64,000 bases of DNA, taken from positions 1,922,001 to 1,986,000 of the forward strand of contig NZ_CP078078.1 of NCBI RefSeq assembly GCF_023101205.1, read 5' to 3'. Made by a program: the position numbers and the translations under genes. Below the pieces are notes generated by a model. It saw nothing but the letters and a program-made list of their open reading frames with translations, did not search any database and had not been told where the DNA came from. This document shows, piece by piece, positions 34,170 through 41,391 of this stretch (the stretch's first letter is position 1; each line of letters opens with the position of its first letter). Source of the DNA: Microbacterium aurugineum (lineage in GTDB: Bacteria; Actinomycetota; Actinomycetes; Actinomycetales; Microbacteriaceae).

Positions 34170-35411
34170 TCAGTACGCCAGCAACGCCGCCCTGGCTGCG
34201 CGCGTACGGATCAGCAACGCGCGCTCGTCATCCACCGCGAGGGGATCGCGCCCGGTGATCGCACGCTGGCGGACAGCGGCCAGTGCCGTCGCGTCCTTGA
34301 TGAATTCGCGCATGAGTGGCCTCCGGTCGCCTCGGAGTCCGCGTGCCCAGGCGAGGCCAGCCTTGCGACCGCTCGACGTGGCGAGCATCGTGACCTCTTC
34401 CGGGGTGAACCACCCCGCGCTCGCATACTCGGCGAGGCGGGCCCGGGTGAGGCGCGCCTCCTCGCGGCGCAGCGCGATGATCCCGAGGATGAAGCCGATG
34501 AAGAGCGGCACCTGGAGCGTGAAGTAGAGACCGAAGAAGTCGGCGAACGTCGCTGAGCCGTTCCACAGTCCGTGCAGCAGCACGGCCCCGAGCCCTCCCA
34601 CCAGTCCGGCACCCAGCGCCGAGCCCGCCGAGCCGTGTCGACGCGCCACGAGGCCGATCGCGAAACCGGTGACGGCGGTGAACATCGCGTGCGCGAAGGG
34701 CGAGAGGATGGCGCGCACCGCGAACGTCACGGTCAGCTGCTCGCCACCACCCTCGATCAGGCTGATCGCGAAGTACTGGATGTTCTCGGTGAACGCGAAG
34801 CCGGCTCCCACGAGCGCCCCGTACACGACGCCGTCGACCGGACCATCGAAGGCCCGGCGGGCCAGAAGGAAGATCAGGAAGACGCCCAGTCCCTTCCAGA
34901 ACTCCTCGACGATCGGGGCCTGCACCACCGCGGTGAACGCTTCGGAGGTGGGGCCGATCAGGATCGTCAGGCCGACATCGACGAGAAGTGTGAGCCCGAC
35001 CGCCGCCACGGCTCCCCAGGCGATCGCGAAGAAGATCAGTCGCTTGGGTTCGGGCTCCCAGCGGTCGATCATGCGCACACCGAGGAACACGATGGTCAGA
35101 GGGATCAGCGCGAGGACCAGGCCGACCACCGAGGCGAATGCGCCCAGCGCCCAGCCGAAGTAGCCGATCAGAGCCAGGAGCAGGAAGCCCAGGAAGCCGA
35201 ACAACCACAGCGAGATCGTCCGCCCCTTGCGCGTCGGTACCGGCAGCGCCGGAAGCGACTCCGCGGGCGAGGGTGCGACCGGGGCCGGCGGCGTGTACGG
35301 CGTCGGCTGGGCGAGCGCCGACGCGTAGCCCGACTGCCGAAACGCTGCCGTGGCCGGCGGAGGCGTGTAGGGCGAAGGCTGCTGCGGCGGGGGTGGTCCT
35401 CCGAAACTCAT
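34170..35411 (-). CDS. PrsW-family intramembrane metalloprotease
   Basis: 413-residue membrane protein. A Pro/Gln/Ala-rich cytoplasmic start (about 1-60) with two PYTPP segments precedes eight or more helices. PrsW/CPBP-type motifs are visible: EEFWKG (about 168-173), FTENIQYF, HAMFTAVTG and a later HGLWNG. The family cleaves membrane proteins such as anti-sigma factors, but no anti-sigma gene is nearby, so the substrate is unknown. ATG 35411 is chosen because TAGGCT (35423-35418) lies six bases before it; TTG 35417 would put the start inside that gap. Confidence 0.9.
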   Translation of the reverse strand: MSFGGPPPPQQPSPYTPPPATAAFRQSGYASALAQPTPYTPPAPVAPSPAESLPALPVPTRKGRTISLWLFGFLGFLLLALIGYFGWALGAFASVVGLVLALIPLTIVFLGVRMIDRWEPEPKRLIFFAIAWGAVAAVGLTLLVDVGLTILIGPTSEAFTAVVQAPIVEEFWKGLGVFLIFLLARRAFDGPVDGVVYGALVGAGFAFTENIQYFAISLIEGGGEQLTVTFAVRAILSPFAHAMFTAVTGFAIGLVARRHGSAGSALGAGLVGGLGAVLLHGLWNGSATFADFFGLYFTLQVPLFIGFILGIIALRREEARLTRARLAEYASAGWFTPEEVTMLATSSGRKAGLAWARGLRGDRRPLMREFIKDATALAAVRQRAITGRDPLAVDDERALLIRTRAARAALLAY

Positions 35412-35500
35412 AGCCAAAGCCTAAGGGGCACAAGAGAGATGGCCTCGGTATGGCTGTGTCCTCCATCCGCGGACCGGCCGCCACCCGGTAGCGTAGGAGC

Positions 35501-36370
35501 ATGCGGTTCGCTCATCTGCGCCGTCCTGACTCCCCTCGCGCGGTTCTCGCCGTGGTCCAGGACTCGGACGCCATCCTCGTCTCTGATCTCCTGACCGACG
35601 CCCCTGCCACGCTGCAGCAGCTCATCGAAGGTGGGGATGCTCTTCTCGAGGCTCTGCGCGTGGCGCTGGCCGCAGGTGCCGCCGTCCGTCATCCGCTCGG
35701 TGACTGGTCGTTCGATTCCGCGGTGCTCGCACCCCCGGCCGTCCTTGCCGTGGGGCTGAACTATGCCGCCCACTCGAGCGAGCTCGGCCTGAAGACCGAC
35801 GCCGCACCCACGGTGTTCACCCTGTGGCCGAACTCGCTCACCGGCCACGATCAGACGACCTCCTGGCCGCGGGACCTCAGCGAGGCCGTGGACTACGAGG
35901 CAGAGCTCGGCGTTCTCATCGGCACCCCCGCGAAAGACGTCAGCGAGCAGGACGCCCTCACGCACGTCTGGGGTTACACCGTGGTCAACGACATCACCGC
36001 GCGGAACATCCAGTTCTCCGAAGCCCAGTGGTCCCGATGCAAGTCCTTCGACGGGTTCACACCGACCGGGCCCTTCGCGGTGACCGCGGACGAGATCCCC
36101 GATCCGCAGGACCTCCACATCTGGACCGTCGTGGACGGGCACACCGTGCAGGACGCGAGCACCGGACAGATGGTGCGCTCCGTCGCGAAGCTGATCGCCC
36201 ACCTGTCGCAGTCCCTCACGCTGCTGCCCGGCACCCTCATCTCGACGGGCAGCCCCGGAGGCGCCGGGTACTCACGCGACCCGCAGATCTTCCTCCGCGA
36301 TCACTCGACCGTGACCGTGGGCATCGACGGCATCGGCGAACTCACGACTCACTGCCGCATCACGGACTGA
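35501..36370 (+). CDS. Fumarylacetoacetate hydrolase family protein
   Basis: 289-residue FAH-fold enzyme. An N-terminal accessory domain leads to the catalytic core starting at VLAVGLNYAAHSSE, with metal-binding acidic residues in VDYEAELGVLIG (about 130-141) and VVNDITARNIQ, KSFDGFTPTGP and STGSPGGAGY. Members are C-C-bond hydrolases, decarboxylases or acylpyruvases of aromatic and amino-acid breakdown; the substrate cannot be named. ATG 35501 lies six bases after TAGCGT (35489-35494); the gap contains AGGAGC, so it could also be read as a ribosome-binding site. Confidence 0.92.
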   Translation: MRFAHLRRPDSPRAVLAVVQDSDAILVSDLLTDAPATLQQLIEGGDALLEALRVALAAGAAVRHPLGDWSFDSAVLAPPAVLAVGLNYAAHSSELGLKTDAAPTVFTLWPNSLTGHDQTTSWPRDLSEAVDYEAELGVLIGTPAKDVSEQDALTHVWGYTVVNDITARNIQFSEAQWSRCKSFDGFTPTGPFAVTADEIPDPQDLHIWTVVDGHTVQDASTGQMVRSVAKLIAHLSQSLTLLPGTLISTGSPGGAGYSRDPQIFLRDHSTVTVGIDGIGELTTHCRITD

Positions 36371-36386
36371 AACAGATCGGACACAT

Positions 36387-36418
36387 GAGGGGACGGACGC
36401 CGTGGCGTCCGTCCCCTC
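36387..36418. terminator. Convergent terminator, FAH protein / aspA
   Basis: GAGGGGACGGACGCC and GGCGTCCGTCCCCTC form a near-continuous 15-base perfect palindrome pair around GT, midway between two convergent genes. Confidence 0.85.
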
Positions 36419-36434
36419 GTGTGTTCCCGCGCTC

Positions 36435-37895
36435 TCAGATCTCGATCAGATCCTCCGGCGCGACGACCGGGATCGCAGCGGTGACCGTCTCCAGTCCTGA
36501 CAGGCGTGCCGGCGACAGCTGCTTGACGACCTCGTCACGCGACATCAGGCCTGCCTCGACGACGAGATCGGCGACATTCCGATTGGTCAGCAGCGCGGTC
36601 TTCGCGAGCGCCGCTGCGGCCGCGTAACCGATGAACGGCGTCAGCGCGGTGATGACGCCGACCGACGCACCGACCATCGCCCCGAGGCGGTCGCGGTTCG
36701 CGGTGATGCCGTCGACGCAGTTGACACGCAGGGTCCACATCGCCTGGCGCATCCAGGTGATGGACTGGAAGATCGAGTGCGCGATCACCGGCTCGAAGGC
36801 GTTCAGCTGCAGCTGCCCGGCCTCCGCCGCCATCGTGACCGTCATGTCGGCACCGGCGACAGCGAAGGCCACCTGGTTCACGACCTCCGGGATCACGGGG
36901 TTCACCTTGCCCGGCATGATGCTGGACCCCGCCTGCATCGCGGGAAGGTTGATCTCCCCCAGCCCGGCCTGCGGTCCCGACGACAGGAGACGCAGGTCGT
37001 TGCAGATCTTCGAGAGCTTCATCGCGTTGCGCTTGAGCGTCGAGGAGAAGGACATGAACGAACCGGTGTCACTGGTGGCCTCGACGAGGTCTCCCGCGGT
37101 GCGCAGGTCGAGCCCGGTGATCTCCCGCAGGTGCTTCAGCACGGCAGGGGCGTAACCCCGATGCGTCGTGATGCCGGTGCCGATCGCGGTCGCCCCCATG
37201 TTGATCTCGAACATCAGCGAAGCGTTCTCGGTCAGGCGGGTGTGGTCGTAGCCGAGCGTCGTGGCGAAGCCGTTGAACTCCTGCCCGAGCGTCATCGGCA
37301 CGGCATCCTGCAGCTGGGTACGGCCGACCTTCAGGACGTCGTGGAACTCCCGCGACTTGCCCAGGAAGGACAGTCGAAGCAGATCCAGCTCCTCGAGCAG
37401 GGACCGCAACGTCAGCGAGAGACCGATCTTCACGGCCGTCGGGTAGACGTCGTTGGTGGACTGGCTGCGGTTCGTGTGGTCGATCGGCGAGAGGAACGCG
37501 TAGTCGCCCTTCTCCCGGCCGGCGAGTTCGAGCGCGATGTTGGTGATGACCTCGTTCGCGTTCATGTTGGTAGAGGTACCGGCACCGCCCTGGATGACGC
37601 CCACCGTGAACTGCTCGTGGAACTCGCCGTCGATCACACGCTGCGCAGCACGATCGATCAGGTCGGCACGCTCGGCGTCGAGCACACCGATCTCACGATT
37701 CGCGCGGGCGCTCGCCTGCTTGACCATCGCCAGGCCGACCACGAGATCGGGGTACACCGAGATCGGCCGCTTCGTGATCGGGAAGTTCGCGTCGGCGCGG
37801 GCGGTGTGGATCCCCCAGTACGCGTCGACGGGAATCTCCATGCTCCCGAGCGAATCGGTCTCGGTGCGGGTCAGGGTAGGCGCGGCAGAAGCCAT
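36435..37895 (-). CDS. aspA: Aspartate ammonia-lyase
   Basis: 486-residue member of the fumarase/aspartase superfamily, converting aspartate to fumarate and ammonia. The signature GSSIMPGKVNPV (about 322-333) holds the catalytic serine loop; TSTNMNANEVITN and HTNRSQSTNDVYPT are the other conserved blocks. The start DAYWGIHTARADANFPIT points to aspartase rather than class II fumarase, but this is judged from memory of the families. The fumarate produced links to the dicarboxylate carrier at 18.6-20.1 kb. TAGACT (37950-37945) is a plausible -10, giving a roughly 45-base leader with a GAGGAT site. Confidence 0.92.
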   Translation of the reverse strand: MASAAPTLTRTETDSLGSMEIPVDAYWGIHTARADANFPITKRPISVYPDLVVGLAMVKQASARANREIGVLDAERADLIDRAAQRVIDGEFHEQFTVGVIQGGAGTSTNMNANEVITNIALELAGREKGDYAFLSPIDHTNRSQSTNDVYPTAVKIGLSLTLRSLLEELDLLRLSFLGKSREFHDVLKVGRTQLQDAVPMTLGQEFNGFATTLGYDHTRLTENASLMFEINMGATAIGTGITTHRGYAPAVLKHLREITGLDLRTAGDLVEATSDTGSFMSFSSTLKRNAMKLSKICNDLRLLSSGPQAGLGEINLPAMQAGSSIMPGKVNPVIPEVVNQVAFAVAGADMTVTMAAEAGQLQLNAFEPVIAHSIFQSITWMRQAMWTLRVNCVDGITANRDRLGAMVGASVGVITALTPFIGYAAAAALAKTALLTNRNVADLVVEAGLMSRDEVVKQLSPARLSGLETVTAAIPVVAPEDLIEI

Positions 37896-37956
37896 GTCAC
37901 ATCCTCGTGGGTCGTGGCGGGTGAGAAGAGTGGGGGATGTGCCCAGTCTACGCCGC

Positions 37957-38877
37957 TCAGCGCCCGGGTTTGCGGGAGAAGGCCTCGAGTCGCCCTTCCG
38001 GTGAGAGCTTCGACATCCGCTCCACCCAGGCCTCCGAGAAGTAGTCGCCGGTCACCGCGTCGGTCACCGGGACGACGGTGTGGGTGATCGTGTCGGGATA
38101 CACGTGGACCATCTGGAATGCCTGCGCGGCGTCCATGCCGTTCACCTCGGCCGCCGGACGTGCCACGTTCATCGTGTAGCAGGTGGCCGACGCGACGCTG
38201 ACCGGAACCCCGGCGAACATCCCGTGTGACGAATAGTGCAGATGTCCGGCGAGGATGCCACGGACATCGCTGCCGCGGATGACGTCGGCGAGTTCGTCCT
38301 GATGGCGCAGTTCAAGGATGTCGAAGAGCGGCAGATGGCTCGGGAGCGGCGGATGATGCATCGCGAGCAACGTGCCGTGCGGCGCAGGCCGGGCGAGCTG
38401 ATCCGCGAGCCAGGACAGTTGACCGGCATCGAGATCGCCGTGGTGCCAGCCGGGGACGCTGGTGTCGAGGGCGACGAGACGCAGCCCGCCGAGGTCCCAG
38501 ACCCCGGTGACGGGCTCTTCGGTCGGCTCGAGGTCCAGGAGTCCTGCGCGCAGGGCGGGACGCTCATCATGGTTGCCCGCCACCCAGACGATCGGCGCGC
38601 CGAGCTCCTCGGCAACCGGTTCGACGGACGCGCGCAGACGACGATAGGCGTCCGGCTCCCCCAGATCGGCGAGATCCCCGGTCACGACGATCGCCGTCGG
38701 GTGCGGGTGCACGGCACGGATCGCCTCCAGCGTGCGCGCGAAGTTCGCCTCGACGTCGTACCGCCCGCCCAGCGATGCGCCCCCGGCGAGGAAGTGCGGG
38801 TCGCTGACGTGGATCAGGACATGCGACGCCGGAGCGTGCCGACCGAAGGTGTACGCGTCACCGATTGCTGCGGACAT
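37957..38877 (-). CDS. Calcineurin-like metallophosphoesterase (CpdA-like)
   Basis: 306-residue binuclear metallophosphoesterase. Metal ligands appear in order: DPH (26-28), GDLAD (67-71), GNHD (101-104), MHHPPLPSH near 173 and GHLHY near 211. The pattern matches the class III cyclic-nucleotide phosphodiesterase (CpdA/Rv0805) group, so cAMP or another phosphodiester is a likely substrate, not proven. TAGGCT (38889-38884) six bases before ATG 38877 indicates a leaderless mRNA. It is divergent from a TetR gene, and a palindrome between the two -10 boxes could control both. Confidence 0.92.
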   Translation of the reverse strand: MSAAIGDAYTFGRHAPASHVLIHVSDPHFLAGGASLGGRYDVEANFARTLEAIRAVHPHPTAIVVTGDLADLGEPDAYRRLRASVEPVAEELGAPIVWVAGNHDERPALRAGLLDLEPTEEPVTGVWDLGGLRLVALDTSVPGWHHGDLDAGQLSWLADQLARPAPHGTLLAMHHPPLPSHLPLFDILELRHQDELADVIRGSDVRGILAGHLHYSSHGMFAGVPVSVASATCYTMNVARPAAEVNGMDAAQAFQMVHVYPDTITHTVVPVTDAVTGDYFSEAWVERMSKLSPEGRLEAFSRKPGR

Positions 38878-38894
38878 GCCCTCAGCCTAGGCGT

Positions 38895-38923
38895 CTGGTC
38901 AGTACTGCAGGTGTAGTGATCAG
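38895..38923. promoter_or_regulatory. Candidate TetR operator between divergent promoters
   Basis: CTGGTCA (38895-38901) and TGATCAG (38917-38923) match as inverted repeats at six of seven positions. They fall between the leaderless -10 boxes of the phosphoesterase (38889-38884) and the TetR gene (38925-38930), over both -35 regions. Confidence 0.45.
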
Positions 38924-38936
38924 ATAGGATGCGGTG

Positions 38937-39503
38937 GTGGCGCGGAACGAAGGCAGAAGACAGGCGATCGCGGATGCGGGGCTCACCGTGCTCGCTCGCG
39001 AGGGCTCCCGTGGGCTGACCCACCGTTCCGTCGATGTCGCGGCCGGTGTGCCGACCGGCACCACGTCGAACTACTTCCGCAGCCGCGATGCGCTGGTGGC
39101 CGGACTGGTCGAACGCATCGGTGAGCGGCTCTCCCCCACACCGGAAGAGCTGGCGCGCCGCTCCGCGGGCGAACCGGGCCGCGCGCTGTTCGCCGACTAC
39201 GTGCGCGACATCGTCCGCCGACTCACCGATGACCGGGAAGTGACGCTCGCGCTCTTCGAACTGCGGCTCGAGAGCAGCCGCCGCCCCGAAGTGGCCGCGG
39301 TGCTCGGCGCCTGGCAACGCGCAGGGCTCGAGGAGGACGTCGCCTTCAATACGAGGGCGGGCCTCCCGGGGGGACGGCGCGAGATCGCGCTGTTCCACTA
39401 CGCGATCGACGGGCTCCTGCTCGACCGACTGACCACACCGATCGACCCGGAGTCACCGACCGATGACATCATCGACGACCTGGTGGAGGGTCTGCTGCGG
39501 TGA
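38937..39503 (+). CDS. TetR-family transcriptional regulator
   Basis: 188-residue repressor. The N-terminal helix-turn-helix is typical: RQAIADAGLTVLAREGSRGLTHRSVDVAAGVPTGTTSNYFRSRDALV. The C-terminal ligand domain has TetR-like helices (LFELRLESSRRPEVAAVLGAW). The ligand is unknown. Two consecutive GTG codons (38934, 38937) can start; 38937 is chosen because TAGGAT (38925-38930) is exactly six bases before it. It probably represses itself and the divergent phosphoesterase through the palindrome between them. Confidence 0.9.
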   Translation: MARNEGRRQAIADAGLTVLAREGSRGLTHRSVDVAAGVPTGTTSNYFRSRDALVAGLVERIGERLSPTPEELARRSAGEPGRALFADYVRDIVRRLTDDREVTLALFELRLESSRRPEVAAVLGAWQRAGLEEDVAFNTRAGLPGGRREIALFHYAIDGLLLDRLTTPIDPESPTDDIIDDLVEGLLR

Positions 39504-39524
39504 TCTGAGGGTGCGCCGTGCGAA

Positions 39525-39860
39525 TCAGTGTCCGATGACGAGCATGAGGATGCCGGCGACGACAGCCGCAGCGCAGAGCGCGAAGCACGCATAGGCGCCG
39601 ATGAGAGCCGTCGTCTTCTGCCCCTCGGTGAGTGGGCTCTTCTTCGCCGCCTTCGCCGCCTGCTTCTCGGCGCGACGGAGCTCCTTCTCGGTGATCACGG
39701 TGATCGCGTCGGTGAACTCCGCGGGGCTCACGACCGGAGCACGCCCGCTGCGCACCAGCAGCCGGAGACCGAGCGCGTAGAAGGTGACGATCGCAGCCGC
39801 ACCGATCAGCGCCGCCAGGAACACCTGGAGGAACGCGAGCCAGTCGATCACGATGTTCAT
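39525..39860 (-). CDS. Small membrane protein coupled to the phosphate transporter
   Basis: 111 residues: helix 1 (about 8-35), a charged Lys/Ala-rich cytoplasmic loop (KELRRAEKQAAKAAKK), helix 2 (about 82-108). I do not recognise a named family. Its ATG overlaps the stop of the phosphate transporter by four bases, so it is translated with it and may be an accessory subunit or stabiliser. The Lys/Ala-rich loop resembles the transporter's own tail. Confidence 0.85.
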   Translation of the reverse strand: MNIVIDWLAFLQVFLAALIGAAAIVTFYALGLRLLVRSGRAPVVSPAEFTDAITVITEKELRRAEKQAAKAAKKSPLTEGQKTTALIGAYACFALCAAAVVAGILMLVIGH

Positions 39861-41236
39861 TCGGACTCCTCCTTCCGCGTCGAATCCGCACTCTTCGACA
39901 CGGCCCCGGCCTTCGCCGCCTTGCCGTCGGACTTCGCCTGAGCCTTCTTCTTTGCCTTGTCAGCCGCGTCCTTCTTGGCCTGCGCCTTCGCCTTGTCGCG
40001 CGCTTCCGCACGAGCCTTCGCCTCCGCCTTCGCCTCGGCGATGCGCTGCTGGCGTCGCGTGGGCGGTGGCGTGTCGGGGAGCTCGACCGCGCGTCCCGAC
40101 TCAGCGACGTCGCTCATGGCGTTCGCGGGCGTCACGGCGTTGCGGCGCGAGCGCATGAAGAGCCCGAGGATGATCGCGAGTGCGAGGACCGCGTCGATCG
40201 CGACGCCCCAGTTGCCGAGCCAGACCACCAGGAGCGCGGCCAGCGCGCCGACACCGCCGGCTGCGGGCAGTGTGAGGATCCAGCCCACGCCGATCCGACC
40301 GGCGGTCCGCCAGCGGACCGTGGAGCCGCGGCGTCCGAGTCCCGAGCCGATCACGGACCCCGAGGCGACCTGCGTCGTGGAGAGCGCGAAGCCGAGGGCG
40401 CTGGAGGCGAGGATGGTGGCCGCGGTCGAGCTCTCGGCGGCGAATCCCTGCGCGGGTTTCACATCGGTGAGTCCCTTGCCGAGCGTGCGGATGATGCGCC
40501 AACCGCCCAGGTACGTGCCGAGTGCGATCGTGAAGGCACACGCGACGATCACCCAGAGCTCGGGCTCGTGATGCGCCCCCGACTGCCAGCCGATCGTGAT
40601 CATCGCGAGAGTGATGACGCCCATGGTCTTCTGCGCGTCGTTGGTGCCGTGTGCGAGCGCGACCAGGGAGGACGTGAAGATCTGCCCCCACCGGAACCCG
40701 TCACGGCCATCCGGCTTTCCGTCGTAGCGACGGGTGATCGAGTACGCGATCTTCGTCGCGGCGAAAGCGATCAGGCCGGCGGTGACGGGTGCGATCAGCG
40801 CCGGAAGCACGATCTTCGAGAGCACCATGCCGAAGTCGATGCCCCCCACGCCCGCGCCGACGATCGTCGCGCCGATGAGCCCGCCGAAGAGCGCATGGGA
40901 CGAGCTCGAGGGCAGTCCGAGGAGCCACGTGAGCATGTTCCACGTGATCGCGCCGATCAGGCCGGCGAAGATCAGCGAGAGGAAGAGGTCAGCCCCCGCG
41001 GAGAGGATCGCGTCCTCCCGGATGATGCCGCCGGAGATGGTCTTCGAGACCTCGGTGGACAGAAACGCCCCGATGAGGTTCAGGACGGCGGCGAGGAGGA
41101 CGGCGGTCTTGGGCTTCAGCGCGCCGGTGGCGATCGGCGTCGCCATAGCATTCGCGGTGTCGTGAAAACCGTTGGTGAAGTCGAAGAAGAGTGCCAGCGC
41201 GATGACGAGCACGACGATGAGGGCTGCGGTTTCCAC
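39857..41236 (-). CDS. pit: Inorganic phosphate transporter (Pit family)
   Basis: 459-residue low-affinity phosphate permease. The duplicated PiT signatures are intact: FDFTNGFHDTANAMATPI near the start and VALAHGTNDAQKTMG in the second half. About ten helices precede a 90-residue cytoplasmic tail dominated by Lys, Ala, Arg and Glu, predicted to be a long charged helix. The start is GTG 41236. A candidate -10 TATCGT (41279-41274) and three PHO-box-like 11-mers just upstream point to phosphate control. A small membrane protein is coupled downstream. Confidence 0.95.
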   Translation of the reverse strand: METAALIVVLVIALALFFDFTNGFHDTANAMATPIATGALKPKTAVLLAAVLNLIGAFLSTEVSKTISGGIIREDAILSAGADLFLSLIFAGLIGAITWNMLTWLLGLPSSSSHALFGGLIGATIVGAGVGGIDFGMVLSKIVLPALIAPVTAGLIAFAATKIAYSITRRYDGKPDGRDGFRWGQIFTSSLVALAHGTNDAQKTMGVITLAMITIGWQSGAHHEPELWVIVACAFTIALGTYLGGWRIIRTLGKGLTDVKPAQGFAAESSTAATILASSALGFALSTTQVASGSVIGSGLGRRGSTVRWRTAGRIGVGWILTLPAAGGVGALAALLVVWLGNWGVAIDAVLALAIILGLFMRSRRNAVTPANAMSDVAESGRAVELPDTPPPTRRQQRIAEAKAEAKARAEARDKAKAQAKKDAADKAKKKAQAKSDGKAAKAGAVSKSADSTRKEESE

Positions 41237-41298
41237 CGTTCGCTTTCGGTCGTTGAGGAAGAAGGAGTTGTCGACGATATCGACGTGCTGAACGAAGA

Positions 41299-41331
41299 GT
41301 TCACCGTGGGTTTGACTTCCGTTAACCGGCC
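41299..41331 (-). promoter_or_regulatory. PHO-box-like triple 11-mer repeat upstream of pit
   Basis: Read on the plus strand, three contiguous 11-base units gttcaccgtgg, gtttgacttcc and gttaaccggcc begin at 41299, 41310 and 41321. The 11-base period and GTT(C/A)ACC core match actinobacterial PhoP boxes. The first unit overlaps the expected -35 region of pit. Confidence 0.6.
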
Positions 41332-41391
41332 CCGGTAAATCCTCCCACCCTCCCCCGCGCCGGTCAACTCGACCTGGGATAGCGTGGAACG

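Noticed and set aside
37898..37941. Inverted repeat CACATCC/GGATGTG that could hide the aspA ribosome-binding site
   Set aside because: The predicted transcript start after TAGACT (37950-37945) falls within the upstream arm, so the hairpin would not form fully; arms are only seven bases and far apart.
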